NCBI GenBank assembly: GCA_910579755.1
Contig: CAJTVB010000004.1
Coordinates: 124,001 to 188,000, forward strand
Reading direction: 5' to 3'
Length of the DNA stretch: 64,000 nt
Origin: an uncultured Acetatifactor sp.
Lineage (GTDB): Bacteria; Bacillota; Clostridia; Lachnospirales; Lachnospiraceae
Shown here: positions 43,619-51,656 of the stretch, piece after piece
Numbering within the stretch: the stretch's first letter is position 1
Layout of the letters: each line of letters begins with the position of its first letter
Translations under genes and position numbers: made by a program
Notes under the pieces: model-generated
What the model was told of the DNA's origin: nothing
Database searches by the model: none
Seen by the model: only the letters and a program-made list of their open reading frames with translations

Positions 43619-44731
43619 ATGAACGGGAATGAGCTCGCGATGCGGAAGGAAGGCGTTGGCATGACGGTTTTTTATTCTATCCTGCATTTTTTTGTGGACG
43701 GAGTCTGTGCTCTGGCTATGTTCGGCAGATTTCTCCCGGGAGAAAAGGGGCGTTTTTACATATTGATCTATAATTTCTGTGCTTTTGCGCTGCAGATGCC
43801 CATGGGAGTGCTGCTGGATGCCTGGAGTGAAAGATGCGGCAGGCGGCGGGAGTGCGCTTTCCTTACTGCGGCGGCAGGTGTGCTGTGTACCCTGGCGGGA
43901 GCCGTTCTTCATCCGGCGGTGCTGGGGATTGGCAACGCGCTGTTTCATGTGGGGGGAGGCGTGGGAACCATCCATGAGGACGGCGGCAGAATGTGGAAGG
44001 GCCGGGGGCTTGGCGTATTTGTAGCGCCGGGAGCGTTGGGGCTGTACTTCGGGACGCTGGCGGGAAAAAGCGGCGTCTGGAGGAGCGGGCTTGGAATTGC
44101 CGGTGTCTGTATGGCGCTTTTTGGCGCAGGGGCGGCGTATTATGTGTATCTGTGCAGAGGGACGGGAAAGGCCGGCGGAGAATGGAATGCTTCGGAGTGC
44201 CTGCCGGAAAGTGCCTCTACAGGGAATTGCAGGCCGTGTCTGCTTATTGCCTGTCTGGTGGTGGTGATCCTGCGTTCCTATATGGGAATGGCGGTGGCTT
44301 TCCCCTGGAAGTCGGGAATTTTGGCCGGAGCCCTGGCTGTGCTGGCCCTGGCAGCAGGGAAAACAGCCGGGGGCTTTGCGGCGGCTCGGTACGGCCTGCG
44401 CAGGTCTGCCGTAATATCCCTGGGAGCCGCAGCCGTTTGTTATCTGTTTCCGTCGTCCATGCCTTTGGGACTGTGCGCCTTGTTTCTGTTTAACATGACC
44501 ATGCCCATGACATTGTATTTTTTAGTCTGTGAAATGTCCCGTATGCCTGGATTTGTCTTTGGCCTTTTGACCTTTGGGCTGTTTTTGGGCTTTCTGCCGG
44601 GTTATTTTGGTCTGCTGCCTGAAGCCGGAGGCAGTCTGACAGGGTGTGTGGGCAGTCTGGTGTCTCTGGTTTTGCTGGTATGGATGGTACGGAAGGAAAA
44701 CGAAGGGGAATGCTTATGGGAATTTATCTGA
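43619..44731 (+). CDS. MFS-like membrane transporter
   Basis: A 370-residue protein with about 11-12 hydrophobic segments and an MFS-like layout. The first segment has FYSILHFFVDGVCALAMF, the second LQMPMGVLLDAWSER followed by a CGRRRE loop that recalls the family's motif A. The middle loop is short. It resembles exporters of the fosmidomycin-resistance type only loosely; substrate unknown. GAGGTGAAAAAGG precedes the ATG. It overlaps the next gene by 16 bases, and the three genes 43619-46056 look like one operon. Confidence 0.65.
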   Translation: MNGNELAMRKEGVGMTVFYSILHFFVDGVCALAMFGRFLPGEKGRFYILIYNFCAFALQMPMGVLLDAWSERCGRRRECAFLTAAAGVLCTLAGAVLHPAVLGIGNALFHVGGGVGTIHEDGGRMWKGRGLGVFVAPGALGLYFGTLAGKSGVWRSGLGIAGVCMALFGAGAAYYVYLCRGTGKAGGEWNASECLPESASTGNCRPCLLIACLVVVILRSYMGMAVAFPWKSGILAGALAVLALAAGKTAGGFAAARYGLRRSAVISLGAAAVCYLFPSSMPLGLCALFLFNMTMPMTLYFLVCEMSRMPGFVFGLLTFGLFLGFLPGYFGLLPEAGGSLTGCVGSLVSLVLLVWMVRKENEGECLWEFI

Positions 44732-45153
44732 TGAAAATGTTTGGATATTCTTTGGCGGTTACAGTTTTGGCGGAGCTGGCGGTGGTATTCCTGTTTCTGA
44801 AATTCCGGGGGCAGGCAGGCTGCAGCCGCAGGGCTGTGGCGCTGCTGGTGGTCCTGGTCAATGTGTTAACCAATCCGCCGGCGGTGCTGATCTGCTGGCT
44901 GGGGAGAATCTATCTGCCCTGGGCACAGATTCCGCTGCAGATTATGGTGGAGGGGGCAGTGGTGGCGGTGGAAGCATATATCTACCATAGCTTTGAAAAC
45001 AAGCTGCGCTGGAATATGAAACATCCTGTAATACTGTCTGCAGCGGCAAATTTGAGTTCCTGGCTGCTGGGGGCGGCACTTATGGCGCTGGCAGGCAGAA
45101 TCACGGGGACACAGCTTTATCGGATGCTGCGGATTTTGCTTAGGGCGGCATGA
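44716..45153 (+). CDS. small integral membrane protein, unknown
   Basis: A 145-residue protein with four predicted transmembrane segments (about 5-25, 38-58, 65-85 and 110-132). I do not recognise a family. The start at 44716 is chosen for GAAGGGG seven bases upstream; it lies inside the end of the MFS-like gene, so translation is likely coupled. It is followed by a signal-peptide protein on the same strand. Confidence 0.65.
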   Translation: MGIYLMKMFGYSLAVTVLAELAVVFLFLKFRGQAGCSRRAVALLVVLVNVLTNPPAVLICWLGRIYLPWAQIPLQIMVEGAVVAVEAYIYHSFENKLRWNMKHPVILSAAANLSSWLLGAALMALAGRITGTQLYRMLRILLRAA

Positions 45154-45210
45154 GGATTTGGTTGGACGGCAGAGTATTTTGGAACCGGGACAGGTGTGAA
45201 GGAGGAGCTT

Positions 45211-46056
45211 ATGAGAAAAAGAAGGAGTAGTTTGATTGGAATGATGTGCGCTATACTGTGCTTTTGTGCGCTGTGGGTGAGACCGGTGAGGGCGGACGTA
45301 ATATGGGAGCCGGTGGATTCTTTTTATGAAAAGCATTCGTCGGAATGCACTTATGTGAACCGGCAGTTTACGGCCAAGGGTCCGGAGGGGAAGGTTATTC
45401 TCTACAAGAGTCCCGTGCTGCCGGAACAGGTGACTGTGTGGGAAAACGGTTATCAGGCCTATATCTCCTTTACTTATAAGGACAGCTATGGTATTGTATG
45501 GGGGATCTTCGAAGGGGAGAATGGGATGACCGGCTGGATGCCCATGGCGTATATGGAAGCGGTATATGACAGTATTTCCTTTCAGGAAGAGTTTGAGGAT
45601 GAGATCCAGGATCATATAGGGGAGCTGGATGAGAGCTGTATGGGAGAAGAAGTTTTTTTCTGGAAATATCCGGGCTCCAGGGACAACAATTCTATAATCA
45701 TTCGGAACAATATTCCCCAGTACAGATGGGTGTATGAGGATCCGGACGGACACCGCTTTGGCAGGGTGGCATATTATTTCGGCTTACGGGATGTGTGGGT
45801 CTGCATCGATGCTCCCGGGGCGGACTATGAACAGCTTTATTCCGACGGAATATCCCGGGAAAGGCTGCCTGTGGATTCCCGGGAGAAAAGCGAGAATGAA
45901 GGTATTTCCGGGGATGGAGAAGACGGTTGGGGGACCCAAAGGATCGTGCCGAAAGCGGACAGGGGCGTGGTGTGGACCGCAGTGGTTTTAGTGGTGCTGG
46001 TAACGGCAGGCACTGCTGTGCTGCTGATGTTTCTTCGAAAAAAGGATAATCGGTAA
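45211..46056 (+). CDS. secreted single-pass protein with an SH3-like part, unknown
   Basis: A 281-residue protein with a signal peptide (about 1-30, ending VRA-D), an extracytoplasmic region and a C-terminal transmembrane helix (about 250-272) followed by a RKK tail. Residues 55-115 (GKVILYKSPVLPEQVTVWENG to GMTGWMPMAYME, given as range) resemble a bacterial SH3-like domain, with the characteristic GWxP-type ending. Such domains often bind cell-wall material. AAGGAGG lies before the ATG at 45211. It is third in a membrane operon of unknown role. Confidence 0.65.
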   Translation: MRKRRSSLIGMMCAILCFCALWVRPVRADVIWEPVDSFYEKHSSECTYVNRQFTAKGPEGKVILYKSPVLPEQVTVWENGYQAYISFTYKDSYGIVWGIFEGENGMTGWMPMAYMEAVYDSISFQEEFEDEIQDHIGELDESCMGEEVFFWKYPGSRDNNSIIIRNNIPQYRWVYEDPDGHRFGRVAYYFGLRDVWVCIDAPGADYEQLYSDGISRERLPVDSREKSENEGISGDGEDGWGTQRIVPKADRGVVWTAVVLVVLVTAGTAVLLMFLRKKDNR

Positions 46057-46076
46057 GCCTGTCTGGGAGATGAAAA

Positions 46077-47102
46077 ATGTGTAATTTATTGCTGAAAAAA
46101 ATATGCCGCCAGTTGGAGCTTGGAACACTGACTGCGCCGCCAGGGCCTCTGTCCGGCGGGTTTCTGCATAAAATGTATTCTCTGTTTACAACGAAAGGAC
46201 GATATGCCGTTAAGCTGCTGAATCCCTATATTATGGAACGGGAGACGGCCCTGGAAAACTACTGTCGGGCAGAGAGGCTGGAACGAATTCTGGAAGAAAA
46301 TCATATTCCTATTCTTCCGGCCCTGGACTTTGGCGGCAAAAAAATGCAGGAGACCAGTGGGCAATTCTTTTATCTGTATCAATGGTATGAGGGAAAGGCC
46401 CTGAAACCAGAAGAGATCCGGGAATTCAACTGCGCCAAAATGGGAGGTCTGCTGGCGCAGATCCATGGGCTGGATGCAGGGAAAGAAACAGATGCCGGGC
46501 AGGAGCTTTTGATTGACTGGGATCATTATATGGAATTGCTTTCCGGGAAAAACAGAGAGCTTTGTCTGCTTATGAAGGAAAATCTTTCTCTTTTGTATGA
46601 GGTCCAGGAAAAGGGGAATCAGGCGGCCAGGAAGCTTTCGCCGGTGAGGGCCATCTGCCACAATGATTTGGACAACAAAAATGTATTGTGGCGGGGGGAG
46701 GATTGTCGTATTATAGATTTGGAGTGTCTTGATTATGGCAATCCCTTTTTGGAATTGTATGATACGGCTTTGTACTGGTCGGGAATTGAGCTGTGTCATA
46801 TAGATTATTGTATGCTCGGGGTCTTTGTCCGGGCCTATGCAGAGGCGGGAGGCAGGCTTCCCGAGGATTGGGAGGTCCTTTACCACTCCAGCCTGGGCAG
46901 GCTGGAGTGGCTGGAATATAATGTGAGGCGTGCGCTGGGAATGGAATGCTCCGAAGAAGAGGTGGAAATCGGTATTTCCCAGGTCCGGCATACCATGGCG
47001 CAGATCATTTATTATCATGAGGCAAAGGAATATATTTTAAACTGTCTTGGACAGGCGGAAGACGTGAGAACCTGCCATATCCCACATAGGTGTCAGATTT
47101 GA
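46077..47102 (+). CDS. aminoglycoside phosphotransferase-family kinase
   Basis: A 341-residue protein with the APH/choline-kinase fold. The catalytic loop ICHNDLDNKNVLW (H-x-D-x4-N) and the metal motif IIDLECLDYG are intact; an ATP-binding lysine is likely in GRYAVKLLN. Members phosphorylate aminoglycosides, homoserine, choline or other small molecules; sequence alone does not decide. The layout is also that of spore-coat CotS/YsxE-type kinases, which are common in spore formers. GGGAGA precedes the ATG. An ANT(6)-like gene follows 27 bases later. Confidence 0.8.
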   Translation: MCNLLLKKICRQLELGTLTAPPGPLSGGFLHKMYSLFTTKGRYAVKLLNPYIMERETALENYCRAERLERILEENHIPILPALDFGGKKMQETSGQFFYLYQWYEGKALKPEEIREFNCAKMGGLLAQIHGLDAGKETDAGQELLIDWDHYMELLSGKNRELCLLMKENLSLLYEVQEKGNQAARKLSPVRAICHNDLDNKNVLWRGEDCRIIDLECLDYGNPFLELYDTALYWSGIELCHIDYCMLGVFVRAYAEAGGRLPEDWEVLYHSSLGRLEWLEYNVRRALGMECSEEEVEIGISQVRHTMAQIIYYHEAKEYILNCLGQAEDVRTCHIPHRCQI

Positions 47103-47129
47103 CCCGGCCAGAGAACAGGAGGCGGTAAA

Positions 47130-48014
47130 ATGCGTGGCGAGAGAGAAATGTATCAAATGATTTTGGATATTGCAAAGGAGACAGAGCAGGTATTGGCTGT
47201 ATATATGAACGGCTCCAGAACCAACGAAAATGTGCCCGGGGACATTTTTCAGGATTATGACATTGTGTTTGTGGTAAAGGAGACGCAGCCCTTTATTGAG
47301 GACAAAAACTGGATTCATAGATTTGGCAATATTCTCTATATGCAGTATCCGGATGAAAGTCCTTTCGAGTTTCCGGGGGAGTCGGTGGACAAAGAGAGCC
47401 ATTACGGCTGGCTGATGCAGTTTGATGACGGGGTGCGGGTGGATTTGATGGTACAGTCGGCAGGATATGCCAAGGAGCACATCCATGATGACAAGCTGTG
47501 CAGAATTTTGCTGGACAAGGAGGGGATTATGCCGGATATCCCAAAGTCCACGGATATGGATTATCATGTGAAAAAGCCCACGGAGGCGGAATTTGCGGCC
47601 TGCTGTAATGAATTCTGGTGGTGCAGCAATAATCTGGCCAAGGGCCTGTGGCGGGAAGAAATGCCATATGTGCAGGATATGACAAACTTTGTGGTGCGTA
47701 AGGAGCTGGAGCGGATGCTCTCCTGGATAGCGGGGATCAGAACGGGCTTTACGGTCAGCGTGGGCAAATCGGCAAAGTATTTATACCGATGGCTGAACCG
47801 GGAGGAGTATCAAAGCTATCTTGACACTTATTTTGGGGGAAGCGTTCAGGATGCCTGGAGAGGAATCCGGGTCATGTGTGATCTGTTTGATAAGGCCGCC
47901 GGAGAGACAGCAGAAAAGCTTGGTTTTTCATATAACCGGAAGGAGGCGGAGGCCGCCAGGGAATTTTTGTTTCATGCCAGAGAGCTTCCCCGGGATGCCA
48001 AGGAGGTATATTGA
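47130..48014 (+). CDS. aminoglycoside 6-adenylyltransferase-family protein
   Basis: A 294-residue nucleotidyltransferase of the ANT(6)/AadK family, whose known members adenylylate streptomycin. The N-terminus REREMYQMI-like start, the nucleotide motif MNGSRTNENVP, the metal aspartates in DIFQDYDIVFVV, and VRVDLMVQS are all in the expected order, and the length is typical. GGAGG lies before the ATG. No transposon or plasmid sequences flank it, so it looks like a chromosomal gene. Resistance is plausible but not shown. Confidence 0.88.
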   Translation: MRGEREMYQMILDIAKETEQVLAVYMNGSRTNENVPGDIFQDYDIVFVVKETQPFIEDKNWIHRFGNILYMQYPDESPFEFPGESVDKESHYGWLMQFDDGVRVDLMVQSAGYAKEHIHDDKLCRILLDKEGIMPDIPKSTDMDYHVKKPTEAEFAACCNEFWWCSNNLAKGLWREEMPYVQDMTNFVVRKELERMLSWIAGIRTGFTVSVGKSAKYLYRWLNREEYQSYLDTYFGGSVQDAWRGIRVMCDLFDKAAGETAEKLGFSYNRKEAEAAREFLFHARELPRDAKEVY

Positions 48015-48060
48015 GGCTTTTGTAATACTTTATTGTTTATAATTTAGTGAAATTAGTGGG

Positions 48061-48089
48061 TTGTCGAAATTTGCTGAATACTTTATAAT
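48061..48089 (+). promoter_or_regulatory. promoter of the three-gene unknown cassette
   Basis: TTGTCG (48061-48066), a 17-base spacer and TATAAT (48084-48089), close to the start codon at 48114. Confidence 0.6.
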
Positions 48090-48113
48090 AGTAATGCAAA
48101 GGGGTGTCAGCGG

Positions 48114-48614
48114 ATGAATGTAGATTGCACTTATATCCAGCAAATTTCAGAGGCAGAAACTGTTTTTGACATGGCGGCTGTCTGCTATAAAATACTGGAA
48201 GAAGAAATAATTAATCCAGTTGGTTTTATCAGCAGGTATATAGATGAAAGCGAAACGAGATCCCAGGAGAATCCTAATTGCAGAGCACTTGTGTCCTTTT
48301 CCGATTTTATTTCGGAGAGACTGGAGAAATATTCAGAATTGGACTTTCCAAAACACAAGGGAGAGATTGTCTGCAGGATGCGGGAAACAACTCTTGCTGC
48401 ATTTCAGGAGGACAAAGAGAATCAGCTTACAGTTGTTTTTATGCTGCTGTCAACAATTGACAGTCTGGTTCCCTTTTGGGAAGAAGCAATCAAGTCGGAA
48501 AGGGTTTCTCTGAACAAAGGAAAGAGTAGAGATACCTATCTGGTATATCTTTCCTGCAGGAGATGTATACATAAAGAACTTGTTCAGGAAAAATGTGTGT
48601 TAAACTATTCATAA
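48114..48614 (+). CDS. unknown protein, first of an AT-rich cassette
   Basis: A 166-residue soluble, mostly helical and acidic protein with no family I recognise. It has no signal peptide or membrane segment. Seven cysteines are scattered, four of them near the ends, without a clear zinc pattern. AAAGGGGTG lies seven bases before the ATG. The next gene begins 19 bases after its stop. The base composition is visibly more AT-rich than that of neighbouring operons. Confidence 0.7.
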   Translation: MNVDCTYIQQISEAETVFDMAAVCYKILEEEIINPVGFISRYIDESETRSQENPNCRALVSFSDFISERLEKYSELDFPKHKGEIVCRMRETTLAAFQEDKENQLTVVFMLLSTIDSLVPFWEEAIKSERVSLNKGKSRDTYLVYLSCRRCIHKELVQEKCVLNYS

Positions 48615-48633
48615 ACAATCAGGAGGAAGCTAT

Positions 48634-49362
48634 ATGGATACGAGGCTGGAAGCATTGGCGGAATTCGTTTTAAACGGGCTGGTCGAAAAAAGTTTGTCCG
48701 ATGCAGCTGTTTATGAGTTCATGGAACAAAGCTGTAGCTGTATTCGTGAAGAAATGGAAATACAATGGGATGGCAGTTTGGGACGGCTTTGGGAATATGT
48801 GGCAGGCGGCACAACGGTTCTGGAGGGTGTGGACCCGGATGGGCGTATTGCGTTTCAGCAAGGGAAGATTTATGCAATATTGCAGTTGTTAAGAATGTTC
48901 CGACAAAAGCAGATGGACGAAGAAACCTTGGAGGATGACGCAAAGGAATATAGTGGACGTTGGCGACAGGTTTTCGGAGTGCTGGAAAGCGGGGAAAGCA
49001 TGACCCACAGAGCGCTTGCGTCGGCGTGTGGGCTTTCCGATTCATCCTTGTCACAGTTTTTGCACAGAATTGAAGATAAGAGATATATACAATCCCGTAA
49101 GGTAGGGAGGACAAAGTATTACCGGCTGAGCAGCAAAGGTCAGAGGCTTTTGAAGTGTATGCCTCCCCAAAAGGAAATACCTTTCCATATTAAACCGCGC
49201 GGTATTGCGTTAAAAGAAAAAGATTACGGGCCGGAAACACCTTTTGAGAATGTTGTAAAGAGTAATTTTTTCTCCGGTTTGTGGAAGAAGACAATTGTCA
49301 AGGATTTTTACAACAGTTCAGTGCTATACACAGAAGAAGAAAATTTTGTGGAAGCATATTGA
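48634..49362 (+). CDS. winged-helix DNA-binding protein, second of the cassette
   Basis: A 242-residue protein. Residues 108-173 form a MarR/ArsR-like winged helix: MTHRALASACGLSDSSLSQF is the helix-turn-helix and GRTKYYRLSSKGQRLL the wing. The N-terminal 100 residues are helical and the C-terminal 70 end in an aromatic, charged tail; neither is recognised. AGGAGG precedes the ATG. It could be the cassette's own regulator or its DNA-recognition part. Confidence 0.75.
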   Translation: MDTRLEALAEFVLNGLVEKSLSDAAVYEFMEQSCSCIREEMEIQWDGSLGRLWEYVAGGTTVLEGVDPDGRIAFQQGKIYAILQLLRMFRQKQMDEETLEDDAKEYSGRWRQVFGVLESGESMTHRALASACGLSDSSLSQFLHRIEDKRYIQSRKVGRTKYYRLSSKGQRLLKCMPPQKEIPFHIKPRGIALKEKDYGPETPFENVVKSNFFSGLWKKTIVKDFYNSSVLYTEEENFVEAY

Positions 49363-49379
49363 GCAGGAGAATGTAAAAA

Positions 49380-50024
49380 ATGGATGTAAAGAAGAATATA
49401 ACAAATTTATTGCACACCCTAAGAGGGGAGCGTTTCAATATTTGCGGGGAAATATATGAGATTCTCAAGGAGCAGGGAAATTGCCAAAAGGGGGAGTTAC
49501 TGCAGTTTTTTCTGGAGAACTCAGAGGGAATAAAGTCGTCTGGAGAGAAAGAGGCACGGCATTTTCTGACGGAGGGAAAGGTAATAGATTATGCAAGATC
49601 CCACGGAAAAATCGTAGACGGCATTCTGGAAAATCTTCTTGTGAAAAAGCCTTGTAAAGAAGAATTTTATGAGGAACTCTGGAAAAAGCTTACTCTGGAT
49701 GAAGTGTTCGAAAATGAAGAAATTCAAATCTTTGCACTCTACTATATATGGATAGATATCAGAATTCCTTATTTTGACCTTCCTGATACGGAAAAACTGG
49801 AGGACGAGAAATACAGGCAGATTATTCAAAAGATCAGAAGTAGAATACAGGAAGCAAGATTTATTTTAGCTGCTGATTTGGGCCAGCGGACGCAGGTAAG
49901 CTATCATTTATTAAGGTTGATGGATGATATGGACTATGATGAAAAAGCTGTTTTTCTATCCTGCATTATACAGATACGAGATAAAATGATTATGAGAAGG
50001 GTGACGGAAGAGAGCGGGGAATGA
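49380..50024 (+). CDS. unknown protein, third of the cassette
   Basis: A 214-residue soluble helical protein, lysine/glutamate-rich, with no family I recognise. AGGAGA precedes the ATG, 17 bases after the winged-helix gene. A strong terminator follows, closing the cassette. Confidence 0.7.
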   Translation: MDVKKNITNLLHTLRGERFNICGEIYEILKEQGNCQKGELLQFFLENSEGIKSSGEKEARHFLTEGKVIDYARSHGKIVDGILENLLVKKPCKEEFYEELWKKLTLDEVFENEEIQIFALYYIWIDIRIPYFDLPDTEKLEDEKYRQIIQKIRSRIQEARFILAADLGQRTQVSYHLLRLMDDMDYDEKAVFLSCIIQIRDKMIMRRVTEESGE

Positions 50025-50070
50025 CAACGTAAATTGCAATTGAGGCTACAAAGTGATATAGCGCTGTTTT

Positions 50071-50106
50071 GATAAACGGCACAGCCGGCGGGCTGTGCCG
50101 TTTATC
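50071..50106. terminator. perfect 16-bp hairpin ending the cassette
   Basis: GATAAACGGCACAGCC pairs perfectly with GGCTGTGCCGTTTATC around a four-base loop. The following T-run is short. It lies 46 bases after the third unknown gene. Confidence 0.8.
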
Positions 50107-50128
50107 TGTGCATACATATTTTTGTATA

Positions 50129-50157
50129 TTGCATTTGTGGGGATTAAGGTCTACAAT
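50129..50157 (+). promoter_or_regulatory. promoter of the LacI-family regulator gene
   Basis: TTGCAT (50129-50134), a 17-base spacer and TACAAT (50152-50157), about 63 bases before the GTG start. Confidence 0.65.
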
Positions 50158-50220
50158 GTGCTTAAATGATTTTGTGATTACAGATAAGCAGGACAGAAAA
50201 ACAAAAGTGAGGATAAACAG

Positions 50221-51282
50221 GTGCCAGGCAGAGTAAACAATGAAGGAAAGCCGGTTACGATCTACGATATTGCCAGGGAAGCGGGGGTTTCCGCTTCCAC
50301 TGTATCCAGAGCGCTGAACGGCAGTAATAGAGTCAGCGCAGGGACAAAACGCAGGATTATGGATCTGGTGGAAAGATACAATTTCAGACCCAACGCCCTG
50401 GCCCAGGGGCTGGCTGAGGCCAGGAGCCGGCTGATCGGCATTGTGGTGGCAGACATTCGAAATCCCTACTATGCGGAACTGTTCTTTTACTGTGAGAAGG
50501 CGGCTCAGGAAGCTGGCTACATAGTTGTGGTTTTTAATCAGCCCAAGGGGGGAGGCATGGCGGAACAGATCCGTATGCTTGAAAAGATGCTGACTCTGCA
50601 GATGGAGGCCGTAATCCTCATCGACGGGATGGTATCCAGGCTGGTTTCGGATGTGGAATATGTGGATGAGGTAAACCGGATTATGGATTATATGCCGGTA
50701 ATTATATCCGGCAAGCTTGACGGAACCCGCTGCCGGGTGGTTCGGGTGGATCACATAAAAAGTATAGAGGTCCTGATGGAGCATCTCATATCTCTGGGGC
50801 ATCGGGATATCGCCCTGCTGGGAGGATATATGGATATCCTGGGAACCTATGAAAAGGCTGTGCATTACAGGCAGATACTTCGGCGTAATGGGATTCTGTA
50901 CCGGCCAAATCTGATCTCGGAGCAGGGAGATTATGATGGAGACGGCGGATACAAGCTGATGAACCAGATGCTGGACGCAGGAGTGTCCATGACGGCGGTG
51001 ATAGCGGTAAACGATATGGTGGCAACCGGTGTCGTAAAGTGCCTGAACGAGCGTGGATACAGGATTCCGGAGGATATCTCCGTGGTGGGATGCGACAATA
51101 CCCTTGCGGGAATGATAACCCCCCGTCTAACCAGCGTGGGATACGACTATGAAGAAATGGGAAGGATTTTGATTGAGACGGCGCTTTCCGCTATCCGGGG
51201 CGAAAAGGGAGAGATGCTGAGGATGATAGAACCGGTGCTGATGCCGGGAGGAAGCACGGGAAGGGCGCCGGAAGTCCGTTGA
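50221..51282 (+). CDS. LacI-family transcriptional regulator
   Basis: A 353-residue repressor. The helix-turn-helix is VTIYDIAREAGVSASTVSRAL near residues 11-31 (a standard LacI signature), followed by the hinge region and a periplasmic-binding-like sensor domain (about 68-345) with IGIVVADIRNPYY and VVGCDNTLAG. The start is GTG, with GTGAGGA eight bases upstream. The next genes form a sugar import locus whose promoter region has two CG-centred palindromes of LacI type, so this protein probably controls it. Ligand unknown. Confidence 0.92.
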   Translation: MPGRVNNEGKPVTIYDIAREAGVSASTVSRALNGSNRVSAGTKRRIMDLVERYNFRPNALAQGLAEARSRLIGIVVADIRNPYYAELFFYCEKAAQEAGYIVVVFNQPKGGGMAEQIRMLEKMLTLQMEAVILIDGMVSRLVSDVEYVDEVNRIMDYMPVIISGKLDGTRCRVVRVDHIKSIEVLMEHLISLGHRDIALLGGYMDILGTYEKAVHYRQILRRNGILYRPNLISEQGDYDGDGGYKLMNQMLDAGVSMTAVIAVNDMVATGVVKCLNERGYRIPEDISVVGCDNTLAGMITPRLTSVGYDYEEMGRILIETALSAIRGEKGEMLRMIEPVLMPGGSTGRAPEVR

Positions 51283-51341
51283 GCCTTTATGGACAAATGG
51301 ATTATCTCATGGCCTGCAGCAAATGACGCTGAGAGGCTGGT

Positions 51342-51353
51342 GCAACCGGTTCT
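51342..51353. promoter_or_regulatory. upstream candidate LacI operator
   Basis: GCAACCGGTTCT contains the palindrome AACCGGTT with a central CG. It lies 197 bases from an identical core at 51541-51548. Confidence 0.55.
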
Positions 51354-51380
51354 GCTAAATAACGAATAAACTCATGCAAG

Positions 51381-51420
51381 AAGCGATGGCATACTCTGCT
51401 GGAGAGTTGCCCTCGCTTTT
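51381..51420 (+). terminator. intrinsic terminator of the LacI gene
   Basis: A three-step stem, AAGCGA/TCGCTT, GGCA/TGCC and ACTCT/AGAGT, with a five-base loop and TTTT at the end. Confidence 0.75.
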
Positions 51421-51500
51421 GGTTATTGCGCAATTTATACAAATTTATTCCAGATAATATGTAAATAATGGTATAAAAGTAAAAACTAATAAATTATATA

Positions 51501-51529
51501 TTGAAAAATAATCGGAATGGTGCTATTAT
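51501..51529 (+). promoter_or_regulatory. promoter of the sugar import locus
   Basis: TTGAAA (51501-51506), a 17-base spacer and TATTAT (51524-51529). The main operator begins ten bases further on. Confidence 0.65.
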
Positions 51530-51539
51530 AAAATCCATA

Positions 51540-51549
51540 CAACCGGTTG
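51540..51549. promoter_or_regulatory. main candidate LacI operator
   Basis: CAACCGGTTG is a perfect 10-bp palindrome placed at the expected transcription start, where a bound repressor would block initiation. Confidence 0.65.
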
Positions 51550-51656
51550 CATAATTTACATATCAACAAACCTCATGCTTAAGGCGAGGGTGTTGACTGA
51601 AAAGCGACGCAAGAGAGTGAAACGCTCCTCTTTAAGCACGCAGAAAGGGAATCAAT

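Larger units (their letters stand above)
51283..51656 (+). other. regulatory region before the import locus
   Basis: A 374-base gap holding two AACCGGTT palindromes, the terminator of the LacI gene and a promoter, each listed. From 51420 to 51500 it is AT-rich; no gene is seen. Confidence 0.55.
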
